Source of the DNA: Thiemannella venezuelensis | GTDB lineage: Bacteria > Actinomycetota > Actinomycetes > Streptosporangiales > Streptosporangiaceae | DNA: 64,000 nt | Assembly: GCF_014203605.1 (NCBI RefSeq) | Contig: NZ_JACHJJ010000002.1 | Span: 248,001-312,000 of the forward strand | Direction of reading: 5' to 3' | Part shown: one piece after another, positions 33,652 to 42,362 of the stretch | Layout: every line of letters begins with the position of its first letter | How positions within the stretch are numbered: the stretch's first letter is position 1 | The notes under the pieces: generated by a model | Seen by the model: only the letters and a program-made list of their open reading frames with translations | What the model was told of the DNA's origin: nothing | Databases searched by the model: none | Translations under genes and position numbers: made by a program

Positions 33652-33689
33652 GTTACCGCCCCGTGTCTCGATTGTTTCACCCGTGTTAA
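33652..33689 (-). promoter_or_regulatory. GlnR-type operator upstream of glnA
   Basis: Read on the minus strand, four 5-bp half sites follow one another with 6-bp gaps: TTAAC (33689-33685), GAAAC (33678-33674), GACAC (33667-33663) and GTAAC (33656-33652). The known GlnR box in actinomycetes is gTnAC-n6-GaAAC, repeated; the first pair matches well and the second pair has one mismatch per half. The site ends about 50 bases before the glnA start. Confidence 0.6.
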
Positions 33690-33759
33690 GGGACGCCGCC
33701 CCCACGCTAACCCGGGAACGGGGGAGGCCCCAGGGGGAAACCCGTGTTTTGCGTTGCTT

Positions 33760-34815
33760 TCACGTTCCGGTCGTCAGGCGGCAGCCCTCCTGCTCGCTCT
33801 CCTCCAGGTCGTAGGGGTCGATCGGGGCGCCGGTCGCCTTGGCCACCTCCCTGTCCTCGGGCGAGTCCTCGTAGGAGGGGTGAACGAAGCCGTCGTCGAC
33901 GTCGCACCGGGCGCCCGCCGTACCGTCGCCGTTCCAGTTGCGGACCCAGATCACCAGCCTGCCGTTCTCGCGGTAGGCGGCCATCTCGCCGGCGTTGTGC
34001 GCGACCACGCGCATGGCGGTGTACGGCCGGCCGGGCCGCTGGACGGCGTAGACGAACAGGTAGTTCACCTTGATCCGGACCCCGGTGCGCCGGCCGTCCT
34101 TCAGCGGGGAGAGCTTCGTCCTCCCGTTGACCTTGATCACATCGGTGACGGGCTCGGCGGTCCCGGGGGCGAAGGAGGTCAGCCAGTACCGGGTGTTGAA
34201 GTCGCCTTTCCGCGGCTTCCTGCGGTCGAGGTTCTTGAGGAACCACTCGCGTTCCTCGGGGTCGAGAAGCCTGCTGAAGGGTTTGTGCCCGGCCTTGAAC
34301 AGGACGCGGCGGTCGAGGTTGGACGCCTTGAGGAGGTCCTTGGCGCGCTTCAGAGCGGCGGCGACGTCCTCTTCGCTCAGCCCGCCCATCGCCTTGGCCG
34401 GAGGCATCACCAGGCCGTCGGCCCCGTCCGGGTAGTCCATCGCCGGGGAGCCCTCGAACGGCGACACCTTGACCGGGTCCACGCTCACCGGCGTCGTCTC
34501 CTCGGGAACCGGCCCCGCCGTCTCCCCGGGGAGCGGTCCCGCGGACGGATCGTCGCGGTCGGCCGTCCCGGCGAGCCGCTCGGAGAAGGCGGTGACCGCC
34601 CCCTCCAGCAGCTCGGGCCGGTAGGTGACGAGGCCTCCGGTCGCGGCGACCGCGACCACCGCCACCAGCGCGGTGATCCGCCACCTCCGGCGGCGCCTGT
34701 TCCGGGGGAGCGCCGCCCACTCCGCGTGGGCCGCCCTGGACGCCCTCCTCCGCTCCTCCACGCTGATCTGGGCGGCGAGCTCGTTGAAACGCCGGTCGAG
34801 GTCGTCGTCTGGCAC
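33760..34815 (-). CDS. Single-pass membrane protein of unknown function
   Basis: 351 residues. An N-terminal cytoplasmic segment with a coiled-coil-like region (DRRFNELAAQISVEERRRASRAAHAEWAALP) is followed by a basic patch and one membrane helix at about 46-66 (ITALVAVVAVAATGGLVTY). Then comes a Pro/Asp-rich linker and an outer domain of about 230 residues containing FNTRYWLTSFAPG, YLFVYAVQRPGRPYTAMRVVAH and WNGDGTAGARCDVDDGF. Two cysteines, one in the ARCDVDD motif and one near the end (EGCRLTTGT), could form a disulfide outside the cell. I recognise no family. It is transcribed toward glnA. Confidence 0.75.
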   Translation of the reverse strand: MPDDDLDRRFNELAAQISVEERRRASRAAHAEWAALPRNRRRRRWRITALVAVVAVAATGGLVTYRPELLEGAVTAFSERLAGTADRDDPSAGPLPGETAGPVPEETTPVSVDPVKVSPFEGSPAMDYPDGADGLVMPPAKAMGGLSEEDVAAALKRAKDLLKASNLDRRVLFKAGHKPFSRLLDPEEREWFLKNLDRRKPRKGDFNTRYWLTSFAPGTAEPVTDVIKVNGRTKLSPLKDGRRTGVRIKVNYLFVYAVQRPGRPYTAMRVVAHNAGEMAAYRENGRLVIWVRNWNGDGTAGARCDVDDGFVHPSYEDSPEDREVAKATGAPIDPYDLEESEQEGCRLTTGT

Positions 34816-34941
34816 GCGGATGCTCCGGATGAAGGGGGATGATGTGACAGTTGATGCTCATAATGGTGGGTTTCCGCCTCATTTCGGTAACCGGTTCGAC
34901 TGGATTCGGGGGCGGCACCCCGGGCGGCTACCGTTGGGGGC

Positions 34942-35406
34942 ATGAGCAGCAGGCAGCAGCCCCGTTGGACCCAGACCTGGCTCGGCGGCGTCAGGTCGGC
35001 CGGAGTCGACCTGGGATACCCGGGGGAGCGGCTCGGCCTGCCCGAGGAGGGCAGCGGCGCGGTGGCCGGGTTCGGCCGCAGGATCGGCGCCCTGGCGATC
35101 GACTGGATCATCTGCACCTGGGCCATCGCCCAGGGCATCCTGCGCGTCAGCCCCGCCGAGCAGCCGTGGGCCCCCCTGGTGGTCTTCGGTGTGGTGAACC
35201 TTCTGCTGGTGGGCACCATGGGGATGACCTTCGGCATGCGCCTGCTCGGCATCCGCGTCGCCGCCCTCGACGGCGGCAACCCCCGGTTCCTGCCCGTCCT
35301 GGTGCGCAGCCTGCTGCTGTGCCTGGCCGTGCCGGCGCTCATCTGGGACCGCGACCGGCGCGGCCTGCACGACCGCGCCGCCAACACCGTGGTCGTGCGC
35401 CTCTGA
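34942..35406 (+). CDS. RDD-family membrane protein
   Basis: 154 residues with the RDD domain. The Arg/Asp-containing first helix reads GFGRRIGALAIDWIICTWAIA, then two more helices (PLVVFGVVNLLLVGTMGMTFGMRLLGI and VLVRSLLLCLAVPALIW), and the conserved DRDRRGLHDRAANTVVV end. Function in the family is poorly known; some members are linked to ion or osmotic responses. It lies next to glnA and DUF4191 genes in many actinomycetes. It ends five bases before a strong hairpin. Confidence 0.92.
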   Translation: MSSRQQPRWTQTWLGGVRSAGVDLGYPGERLGLPEEGSGAVAGFGRRIGALAIDWIICTWAIAQGILRVSPAEQPWAPLVVFGVVNLLLVGTMGMTFGMRLLGIRVAALDGGNPRFLPVLVRSLLLCLAVPALIWDRDRRGLHDRAANTVVVRL

Positions 35407-35410
35407 CCCC

Positions 35411-35431
35411 TCCCCCTCGGCCGGAGGGGGA
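35411..35431 (+). terminator. Hairpin after the RDD gene
   Basis: TCCCCCTC pairs with GAGGGGGA around a GGCCG loop, immediately after the stop at 35404-35406. Confidence 0.6.
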
Positions 35432-35447
35432 CTCCCGGCTCGCGCCG

Positions 35448-35472
35448 CCCGCCCGTCCGGTGGACGGGCGGG
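35448..35472 (-). terminator. Hairpin after the methyltransferase gene
   Basis: An 11-bp stem (CCCGCCCGTCC with GGACGGGCGGG) around a GGT loop. It lies 46 bases beyond the minus-strand stop at 35518 and faces the RDD terminator. Confidence 0.55.
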
Positions 35473-35517
35473 CCTCACGCGGTCAGCGGCGGCCGGGGCG
35501 GAACCCGCCCGTCGGGC

Positions 35518-36336
35518 TCAGGCGGGCCTGACGCAGGTGAAGATCGCGGTGCCGGGCAGGTGGCGGCCGCGCAGCGGGCTCCACCCGCCCCACACCCGCT
35601 CGTGGCCCTCGGGCCACTCCGGCTCGGTCAGCGCCGCCAGGACCAGTCCCGAGGCCGTGATGTGCCCGACCCAGTCGGCCATCGTGCGGTGGTGCTCGAC
35701 GTAGCTCGGCCGCCCGTCGGGGCCGGTCTCCACGTACGGCGTGCGGTCGAAGTAGGACCGGTCGGAGGTCAGCCCGCGGGTGCCGGGGTCGTCGGGGAAG
35801 GCCCAGCGGACCGGGTGGCTGACGGAGAAGACGAAGCGCCCGCCGGGCCGCAGCACCCGGCGGGTCTCGGTGAACACGGCCGCCGGGTCGGCGACGAACG
35901 GCAGCGCGCCGTACGCCGAGCAGGCCAGGTCGAAGGAGCCGTCGGCGAAGGGCAGGGCCTCGGCGTCGGCCTGGACCACCGGGAGCCCGCCACCGGAGCC
36001 GTCACCGGAGTCGTCGTCGAGGTCGATCCGGCGGGAGTGCTGGAGCTGGCGGAAGGACAGGTCGAAGGCGGCGACCCGGGCACCCCGCCCGGCCAGCCAG
36101 CGCCCGCACTGGCCCGCCCCGCAGCCGATCTCCAGGACGTCCCTGCCCGCGACCTCGCCCAGCAGCCCGGCGTCGGCCTCGTCGAGGCCCTCGGGGCACC
36201 AGACGAAGCCGGAGTCACGCAGGAACGCGCCGTGCTCCGCCTGGTACTCGTCGGCGGCACCGTCCCACCAGCCGCGGTTGGCCCGCGAGGTGGCGAGGGC
36301 GTCCACCCGGTGGCGGCCGACCCCTTCCGGGGACAT
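35518..36336 (-). CDS. Class I SAM-dependent methyltransferase
   Basis: A 272-residue methyltransferase. Motif I reads VLEIGCGAGQCGRWLAGRG, followed by AFDLSFRQL, QADAEALPFADGSFDLACSAYGALPF and the post-motif ETRRVLRPGGRFVFSVSHPVRWAFPD. This is the Methyltransf_11 pattern seen in small-molecule and quinone methyltransferases; the acceptor is unknown. Its ATG overlaps the stop of the DUF4191 gene by one base (TGATG), so translation is coupled. It lies in the conserved glnA-lipA interval. Confidence 0.92.
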   Translation of the reverse strand: MSPEGVGRHRVDALATSRANRGWWDGAADEYQAEHGAFLRDSGFVWCPEGLDEADAGLLGEVAGRDVLEIGCGAGQCGRWLAGRGARVAAFDLSFRQLQHSRRIDLDDDSGDGSGGGLPVVQADAEALPFADGSFDLACSAYGALPFVADPAAVFTETRRVLRPGGRFVFSVSHPVRWAFPDDPGTRGLTSDRSYFDRTPYVETGPDGRPSYVEHHRTMADWVGHITASGLVLAALTEPEWPEGHERVWGGWSPLRGRHLPGTAIFTCVRPA

Positions 36337-37013
36337 CAGCGCAGCTTCGGGCGGGGCATCTTCGCGCCGCGGGGCAGCGGCCCCTTGGGCATCGGCAGCG
36401 TCTGGGGGAGGGCCTTCAGCCGGTTGTTGATCTCGTAGACCGCGGGCTTCTTCAGGTTGCGGGGCAGCTTCATCAGATGCCGCTGGAGCTTGCCGATCGG
36501 GATCTGGCCCTCGCCGTCACCGGACTGGATGTCGTAGACCGGAACGTCGAGCGCGACCCGCTGGACGCGCTTCTTCTCCGCGACGAGCATCTTCTGCACC
36601 CGGCTGCCCGGCCCTTCGGAGACGAGGATGATGCCCGGGTAGCCGACCACGCGGTGGACGATGTCCTGGTCGCGGTTGACCGCGACGGCCGGGGTGACCT
36701 CCCAGTTGCCGCGCATGCCCTGCAGGATCGCGGCGGCGGCGCCGGGCTGGCCCTGCAGCATGGAGTACTGCGCCTTCTGGGCGAGCTGGCCGAAGACCAC
36801 CAGACCGGCGGTGAGGGCCATCATGACGCCGATGACGTACAGCGGCCACCAGCCTGTGACCAGGCCGAGCACGACGAACAGCACGAGCGTGCCGAGCGCC
36901 GACGCGTAGACGATCGGCATCCCCTTGGGGTTGGCCTTCTTGATGATCTGCGCGATCATGCGGAGCTGCTTCACGCGCCCCATGCGCTCCGGGTCCTCCG
37001 GCTTCTTCGCCAT
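36336..37013 (-). CDS. DUF4191-family membrane protein
   Basis: 225 residues. A basic N-terminus (KKPEDPERMGRVKQLRMIAQIIKKANPKG) precedes two membrane helices at about 33-80 (MPIVYASALGTLVLFVVLGLVTGWWPLYVIGVMMALTAGLVVF). A soluble domain follows, with QGQPGAAAAILQGMRGNWEVTPAVAVNRDQDIVHRVVGYPGIILVSEG, the signature of DUF4191. The family occurs in actinobacteria beside lipA and glnA; its role is not established. The methyltransferase gene follows with a one-base overlap. Confidence 0.95.
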   Translation of the reverse strand: MAKKPEDPERMGRVKQLRMIAQIIKKANPKGMPIVYASALGTLVLFVVLGLVTGWWPLYVIGVMMALTAGLVVFGQLAQKAQYSMLQGQPGAAAAILQGMRGNWEVTPAVAVNRDQDIVHRVVGYPGIILVSEGPGSRVQKMLVAEKKRVQRVALDVPVYDIQSGDGEGQIPIGKLQRHLMKLPRNLKKPAVYEINNRLKALPQTLPMPKGPLPRGAKMPRPKLR

Positions 37014-37057
37014 ATGGACAAGGATACAAATCCGATGCTCAAGAAATGAAAACGTGA

Positions 37058-37096
37058 CCTCCGCGCCGCGTGCCGGACCGGCTCGCGGCGCGGAGG
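37058..37096 (-). terminator. Hairpin after the GH3 gene
   Basis: A perfect 13-bp stem (CCTCCGCGCCGCG with its complement) around a 13-base loop. It lies about 58 bases past the GH3 stop, and on the minus strand T-rich DNA follows. Confidence 0.55.
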
Positions 37097-37153
37097 CGCG
37101 GCCTCACGCCGGGGCGGGCGGGACCCGCCCCGGCGGCGTCAGGCCCGGCGCCG

Positions 37154-39661
37154 TCAGGCCCGGACGGAGACGACCGCGGCGAGCCGCCGGTCGGCGACGC
37201 TGCGGCCGGCCTCGACGGTGTGGTCGCCGGGGACGGTCGCCCAGCCGGCGTCCGTCCAGACCTGGAAGGCGCGTTCGGGCACGGTGATCGTCGTGATCAC
37301 GGTCTGGCCGGGTCCGGCGTCGACGACGTCGAACCCGGCGAGCGCGCGGGCGGGCCGCCCGCCGTCCTGCCCCGCGGAAGAGCCGGTGGAAGAGCCGGTG
37401 GGAGACTCCGGGGGAGAGAGGTAGAACTGCACGATCTCGCGGCCCGGCCGCGTCCCGGTGTTGGTCACCGCCACCGTCACCGTGCGCTCGGTCACCGCGA
37501 TCGTGTCGTAGGACCAGGTCGTGTAGCCCAGGCCGTGGCCGAACCAGAAGGCCGGGGTGCGCCCCGCACGCTCCCAGGCGCGGTAGCCGATGAAGACGCC
37601 CTCGTCGTAGGCGACCTCGCCGTCCACCGGCGTCACGTCCAGGACGGGCGCGTCGGCCTCGCGGACCGGCCAGGTGGTGGGCAGCCGCCCGCCCGGCTCG
37701 GCGTCGCCGAACAGCACGTCGGCCAGCGCGTCGCCGGCCTCCTGGCCGGGGAACCAGGTCAGCAGGACCGCGGAGACCTCCTCCAGCCACGGCATCTCCA
37801 CCGGTGAGCCGGCGTTGACGACCACGACCGTGCGCGGGTTGGCCTCGGCGACCTTCGCGATCAGCTCGTCCTGCCGGCCGGGCAGGGCCAGGCTCGTCCG
37901 GTCGAAGCCCTCGCTCTCCACCTCCAGCGTGGTGGAGGCGACCACGACGGCCACGTCGGCGTCCGCGGCGGCCCGTACGGCCTCGGCGATGAGCGCGTCG
38001 TCACCGGGGGAGGGGTCGGCGTGGCCCAGGGTGAACGCCACGAAGGCCATGCCGCCGAACGCCCCGGCCGGGTGGCGCACGCTCAGCTCGACCGGCACGC
38101 CCTCGGTGAGGTGGGCCGTGATCCGGTGCTCGGGCGGGGACAGGAACGCGGCGGCGGGGTCGCCGCCCTCGAGGGCGATCTCGGCGTCGAAGACCGTCTC
38201 GCCGCCGACCGTCACGGCGAACGCGCCGACGCCCGCGACGGAGAACTCGTGCGGGCCGGTCACGCCGGGGGTGTAGCCGGTGCGGAGCTCCACCGCGGCC
38301 AGCCTCCCGCCGTCCACGTCCGGCGGGAGGCTGCCGACCCAGCGGGCCTCGGTGGTGGCCAGCGGGTGCTCGGCCAGGACCTCGCCGTCGGCGTCCAGGA
38401 ACAGGGCCCGGGTCGGGCAGGTCAGCGGCGCGAGCCGCAGGCGGGGGTCCGTGCCGAGCGCGTGGCGGACCTCCACGCCTGGCCGGGCGCGCAGGCCGTC
38501 CAGCGGCGAGACGATCCGGTCGGGGAAGACCTGGGCGCTGCCGCCGCCCATGATCCTCGCCTCCGCCGCCGCGGACCCGATCAGGGCCACGCTCCGCACG
38601 CCGGCCAGCGGGAGCAGGCCGTCCTCGTTGCGCAGGAGGGTGAACGAGCGGGCGGCCACCTCCCGGGCCAGGGCCGTCCCGTCGATCACGGTACGGCCGG
38701 CGCCGGAGGCGTCCACCGTGCCGTCCGCCGTGCCGCCCGCCGTACCGGCGCCGGGGGAGAGGGCGGCGGGGGAGGCGGTACCGGACGCGGTGGAGGAGCC
38801 GGTGGACGCGGGCTTCAGGGCGCCGACGCGATGGGCGAGCCGCAGGACGCGGCGGACCTGCTCGTCGACGACCTCCTCGGAGACGCGGCCCTCGCGGACG
38901 GCGGCCTCCAGCTTCTCGCCCCAGGGGCCGAACGGCCCGGGCATGGCCACGTCGAGGCCGCCCTCGGCGGTCGCCTCGGTGGACCGGGCCGCGGTCCAGT
39001 CGGAGACGACGAAGCCGTCGAAGCCCCACTCGTCCTTCAGCACGTCCCGCTGCAGGGCCCGGTGCTCGGTCATCGTGGTCCCGTTGACCGCGTTGTAGGC
39101 CGCCATCATGCCCCACGCACCGGCCCGGACCACCCGCTCGAACGGCGCCAGGTACGCCTCGCGGAGCGCCTTCTCGCTCACCTTCACGTTCACCGTGAAC
39201 CGGTCGGTCTCGAAGTCGTTGGCCACGAAGTGCTTGGGCGTGGTGCCCACCCCGCCCTCCTGCACTCCCTCCACGTAGGCGGCGCCGATCTCCCCGGTCA
39301 GGTACGGGTCCTCGGAGAAGCACTCGAAGTGGCGGCCGCCGAGCGGGCTGCGGTGCAGGTTGACGGTGGGGGCCAGGAGCACGTGCACGCCCTTGCGCCG
39401 GGCCTCCTGGGCCAGCAGCCGCCCGGTCCTGCGGACCAGCTCCACGTCCCAGGTGGCGGCGAGCGCCGTGGGGCTGGGCAGGGCGATCGACGGGTCGGCG
39501 GAGGTCCACTGCTCGCCCCGGACGCCGATCGGGCCGTCGCTCATCACCAGCCGCTCCAGCCCGATCTCGGGCAGCGCGGGCAGGGACCACATGTCCGCGC
39601 CGGTCAGCAGGCGCACCTTGGTGCTCAGGTCGAGCTTCCTGATCAGTTCTTCGATGTCCAC
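37154..39661 (-). CDS. GH3 beta-glucosidase with PA14-like insert
   Basis: 835 residues. The N-terminal GH3 barrel has PTVNLHRSPLGGRHFECFSEDPYL, KHFVANDFE and the nucleophile Asp in GFVVSDWTA. The second domain (VALIGSAA, IMGGGSAQVFPD) is interrupted by a PA14-like beta domain at about 400-520. It resumes at ADVAVVVAS and is followed by a C-terminal fibronectin-III-like domain (RPGREIVQFYLSPP). The enzyme should hydrolyse beta-glucosides or related disaccharides. No signal peptide is visible, so it is probably cytoplasmic. An Ala/Gly/Ser-rich linker with repeated TASGT-like segments lies at about 290-330. It appears inserted into the otherwise conserved glnA-lipA gene order. A TetR-like operator precedes it. 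Confidence 0.93.
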   Translation of the reverse strand: MDIEELIRKLDLSTKVRLLTGADMWSLPALPEIGLERLVMSDGPIGVRGEQWTSADPSIALPSPTALAATWDVELVRRTGRLLAQEARRKGVHVLLAPTVNLHRSPLGGRHFECFSEDPYLTGEIGAAYVEGVQEGGVGTTPKHFVANDFETDRFTVNVKVSEKALREAYLAPFERVVRAGAWGMMAAYNAVNGTTMTEHRALQRDVLKDEWGFDGFVVSDWTAARSTEATAEGGLDVAMPGPFGPWGEKLEAAVREGRVSEEVVDEQVRRVLRLAHRVGALKPASTGSSTASGTASPAALSPGAGTAGGTADGTVDASGAGRTVIDGTALAREVAARSFTLLRNEDGLLPLAGVRSVALIGSAAAEARIMGGGSAQVFPDRIVSPLDGLRARPGVEVRHALGTDPRLRLAPLTCPTRALFLDADGEVLAEHPLATTEARWVGSLPPDVDGGRLAAVELRTGYTPGVTGPHEFSVAGVGAFAVTVGGETVFDAEIALEGGDPAAAFLSPPEHRITAHLTEGVPVELSVRHPAGAFGGMAFVAFTLGHADPSPGDDALIAEAVRAAADADVAVVVASTTLEVESEGFDRTSLALPGRQDELIAKVAEANPRTVVVVNAGSPVEMPWLEEVSAVLLTWFPGQEAGDALADVLFGDAEPGGRLPTTWPVREADAPVLDVTPVDGEVAYDEGVFIGYRAWERAGRTPAFWFGHGLGYTTWSYDTIAVTERTVTVAVTNTGTRPGREIVQFYLSPPESPTGSSTGSSAGQDGGRPARALAGFDVVDAGPGQTVITTITVPERAFQVWTDAGWATVPGDHTVEAGRSVADRRLAAVVSVRA

Positions 39662-39682
39662 GCCGACAGTCTCACTCAGAAA

Positions 39683-39696
39683 ACCGAGTGCTCGGT
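39683..39696 (-). promoter_or_regulatory. Inverted-repeat operator upstream of the GH3 gene
   Basis: ACCGAG-tg-CTCGGT, 22 bases upstream of the GTG start, in a short AT-richer patch that also has ATAC/GTAT-rich DNA. The size and symmetry resemble operators of TetR- or LacI-type repressors that control sugar genes. No candidate regulator is adjacent. Confidence 0.45.
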
Positions 39697-39758
39697 AGGT
39701 ATCATGTCCATACTGTTATAAATGGATCCGGGGTGTGCAGAAGGGGCCCGGGGCAACG

Positions 39759-39786
39759 AAAAAAGGCCCCGCGCGAACGCGGGGCC
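39759..39786 (-). terminator. Rho-independent terminator of lipA
   Basis: GGCCCCGCG pairs with CGCGGGGCC around a CGAA loop (39765-39786), and six As at 39759-39764 give a U-tract on the minus strand. This is the only textbook intrinsic terminator on this strand of the window, 42 bases past the lipA stop. Confidence 0.85.
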
Positions 39787-39827
39787 TCGACGGCGGGAAG
39801 TCCGGGGACGGGCCCGGAGGGCGGGGG

Positions 39828-40757
39828 TCAGGCGCGCTGGCGGGCCTCCATGGCCTGCTTGTAGAGGCGCCCGGCCCGGTAGGAGGAGCGGACCAGCGGG
39901 CCGGACAGCACCCCGGCGAAGCCGATGGCCTCGGCGTCCTTCTGGAACTGCACGAACTCCTCGGGCTTGACCCAGCGCTCCACCGGGTGGTGGCGGGGGG
40001 TGGGCCGCAGGTACTGCGTGACGGTGAGCAGGTCGCACCCGGCCCCGTGCAGGTCGCGCATGGCCTCCAGGACCTCCTCGGGCTCCTCTCCCATGCCCAG
40101 GATCAGGTTGGACTTGGTCACCAGCCCGGCCTCGCGGGCCTTGGAGATCACTTCCAGGGAGCGCTCGTAGCGGAAGCCCGGGCGGATGCGCTTGAAGATC
40201 CGCGGCACGGTCTCGATGTTGTGCGCGAACACCTCGGGCCGGGCGGAGAAGACCTCCTCCAGCTGGTCCCGGTCGCCGTTGAAGTCGGGGACCAGCAGCT
40301 CGACGCCGCAGCCGGGGAGCAGCGCGTGGATCTGCCGGGCGGTCTCGGCGTACAGCCAGGCGCCGCCGTCGGGCAGGTCGTCACGGGCGACACCCGTCAC
40401 GGTCGCGTAGTTGAGGCCCATCTGGCGGACCGACTCGGCCACGCGGCGCGGCTCGTCGGTGTCGTACTCCTTGGGCTTGCCGGTGTCGATCTGGCAGAAG
40501 TCGCAGCGCCGGGTGCACTGGTCGCCGCCGATGAGGAAGGTCGCCTCACGGTCCTCCCAGCACTCCGAGATGTTGGGACACCCGGCCTCCTGGCAGACGG
40601 TGTGCAGACCCTCCCGCTTGACCAGCGCCCGCAGCTCGGTGTGGTTGGGGCCGGTCCGGAACCGGGTCTTGATCCACTCGGGCTTCTTCTCGATGGGGGT
40701 CTCGGCGTTGCGAACCTCCAGGCGGAGGAGCTTTCGGCCTTCTGGAGCTACCGTCAC
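39828..40757 (-). CDS. lipA: Lipoyl synthase
   Basis: A 309-residue radical SAM enzyme that inserts two sulfurs into protein-bound octanoyl groups. Both cluster motifs are visible: the auxiliary cluster Cys set ([16 protein letters not shown]) and the radical SAM motif CTRRCDFC. The substrate region ([29 protein letters not shown]) and the C-terminal RSSYRAG with the conserved Arg-Ser-Ser also match. It acts on the lipoyl domain of SucB and other E2 proteins. lipB lies 78 bases upstream on the same strand. Confidence 0.98.
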   Translation of the reverse strand: MTVAPEGRKLLRLEVRNAETPIEKKPEWIKTRFRTGPNHTELRALVKREGLHTVCQEAGCPNISECWEDREATFLIGGDQCTRRCDFCQIDTGKPKEYDTDEPRRVAESVRQMGLNYATVTGVARDDLPDGGAWLYAETARQIHALLPGCGVELLVPDFNGDRDQLEEVFSARPEVFAHNIETVPRIFKRIRPGFRYERSLEVISKAREAGLVTKSNLILGMGEEPEEVLEAMRDLHGAGCDLLTVTQYLRPTPRHHPVERWVKPEEFVQFQKDAEAIGFAGVLSGPLVRSSYRAGRLYKQAMEARQRA

Positions 40758-40835
40758 GGTTACACCTTACGTCCACCGGGAAAAGTGCGTGGACCCGGGG
40801 CGCGCGGCCCCGCCGGGGCACGCCGCTCCCGGGGC

Positions 40836-41513
40836 TCAGCGCCGGAAGAGATCCTCCTCCGGCAGGTCGAAGGCCTGCGCGCCGAGCGCCTCGGCCAGGC
40901 GCTTCTCGGCGTACGGCACGACGTCGTCGACCACGATCCGGCGGCCGGTCTCCGCCGACAGCGAGGAGACCCCCGCACCGGCGATCCCGCAGGGGGAGAT
41001 CCGGTTGTACCAGCTCGGATCGTTGGCGCAGTTGAGCGCGTAGCCGTGCATGGTGACGCCCTGGGTGACCCGGACGCCGATCGCGCCCACCTGCCGGTCC
41101 GGCAGGCCGTGGGAGGGGTCGCCGGCCGCCCAGACGCCGCCGCGCCCCGGGATCCGGCCCACCGCCACCCCGAAGTCGGCGCAGACCTGGGTGAGGACCT
41201 CCTCCAGAAGCGCGACGTAGCCGGCCACGTTCAGCCGGCCGCCCAGCCGGATGATCGGATAGCCGACGAGCTGCCCGGGACCGTGCCAGGTGATCCGGCC
41301 GCCCCGGTCGACGTCGATGACCGGGGTGCCGTCACCCGGCCGCTCGTTCGGGGCCGTACGCCTGCCCGCGGTGTAGACCGGCGCGTGCTCGAGGATCAGG
41401 CAGGCGTCGGGCATCCGGTCGGCGACCCGCCGGGCGTGGATCCGCCGCTGGAGGTCCCAGGCCTGCTCGTAGGGGACATCGACACCGAGACGGACGATCG
41501 CCAGCTCACTCAC
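40836..41513 (-). CDS. lipB: Octanoyl-[ACP]:protein octanoyltransferase
   Basis: A 225-residue LipB that moves octanoyl groups from acyl carrier protein to lipoyl domains. Visible motifs are EHAPVYTAGRRT, the RGGRITWHGPGQLVGYPI lysine/histidine-region core, and GVTMHGYALNCANDPSWYNRISPCGI with the nucleophilic Cys in the SPCGI motif. I chose the GTG at 41513 because the family begins just there (SELAIVRLG); the frame is open far upstream through the peptidase E gene in another frame. It is followed by lipA. The ribosome site is weak. Confidence 0.96.
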   Translation of the reverse strand: MSELAIVRLGVDVPYEQAWDLQRRIHARRVADRMPDACLILEHAPVYTAGRRTAPNERPGDGTPVIDVDRGGRITWHGPGQLVGYPIIRLGGRLNVAGYVALLEEVLTQVCADFGVAVGRIPGRGGVWAAGDPSHGLPDRQVGAIGVRVTQGVTMHGYALNCANDPSWYNRISPCGIAGAGVSSLSAETGRRIVVDDVVPYAEKRLAEALGAQAFDLPEEDLFRR

Positions 41514-41587
41514 GGATAAAGGGTAGTTGACCGGGCCGAGGCGACGAGAGGCGGAGACGGGCGGAGCCGTCCACGGCCTGGCCGGGA

Positions 41588-42325
41588 TCACAACGTGAGA
41601 AGCCGCGGCTCGATGCGGAACTCCTTGACCCCGTCCGCCCCGTCGTGCTCGACCTTGTAGGCGTAGCCGCCCGGGTTCACGGTGACCGCCTGGATGAACT
41701 CGGTGCCCACGTAGTGCAGGGCGACGCCCTCGTCGGCGGCGTAGCCGCCGGGCAGCTCTCCGGAGGCCACCGAGGCGTGCAGGAGCTCGCGGCGCTGCGG
41801 GTCGGAGTCGTAGTGCACGCCGCAGGAGTAGGGCAGCAGGGCCAGGCCCTCCGACCACGGCTGCAGCCGGGGGCCGAAGGAGTCGGTGTTGCCGCCCACG
41901 TGCCAGCAGAGCGCGCCCGCGCTCTGCCCGGCCAGCACCACTCCCGCCCGCCAGGCCTCCTCGAAGACCTCGTCCAGGCCGTGCAGGCGCCACAGCGCCG
42001 CGAGGTTGGCCACGCTGCCGCCGCTGACGTAGATCATGTCCTGGCTCAGCACCCACTCGCGCGGGTCGTCGACGTTGGGCATCGGGAACACGGTCAGGTG
42101 GCTGACCTCGACGTCCCAGTCGCGGAACGCCCCGTACATCTTCAGCAGCCACTCGGAGTCGTCGCCCGTCGCGGTGGCGAGCAGCCCGAGCCGGGGCCGG
42201 TCCTGGCCGGTCAGGTCGAGGGCGTAGCGCAGCAGCGCGCTCGCCTCGATGAACCCGTAACGCTCGGACGGGCGGAACGAGCCCCCGCCGATGGCGAGGA
42301 TGTGGGACTGGCCGGACCTGCTCAT
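41588..42325 (-). CDS. Peptidase E-like (S51) protein
   Basis: 245 residues with the peptidase E fold, which resembles a class I amidotransferase with serine in place of cysteine. The nucleophile is Ser135 in AGQSAGALCW. Other motifs are ILAIGGGSF at the start, IYVSGGSVANLAALW, and GVALHYVG near the end. Family members cleave Asp-X dipeptides or related substrates in the cytoplasm. It lies between lipB and the TIGR01777 gene on the same strand, an insertion relative to the minimal conserved order. Confidence 0.88.
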   Translation of the reverse strand: MSRSGQSHILAIGGGSFRPSERYGFIEASALLRYALDLTGQDRPRLGLLATATGDDSEWLLKMYGAFRDWDVEVSHLTVFPMPNVDDPREWVLSQDMIYVSGGSVANLAALWRLHGLDEVFEEAWRAGVVLAGQSAGALCWHVGGNTDSFGPRLQPWSEGLALLPYSCGVHYDSDPQRRELLHASVASGELPGGYAADEGVALHYVGTEFIQAVTVNPGGYAYKVEHDGADGVKEFRIEPRLLTL

Positions 42326-42362
42326 GATGATCTCCCCGGTGGCTCCAGTGGGAACAGGGACC

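Noticed and set aside
34880-34925. A GTTCGA-containing stretch resembling a tRNA T-arm
   Set aside because: No acceptor stem, anticodon arm or CCA-compatible fold could be built around it.
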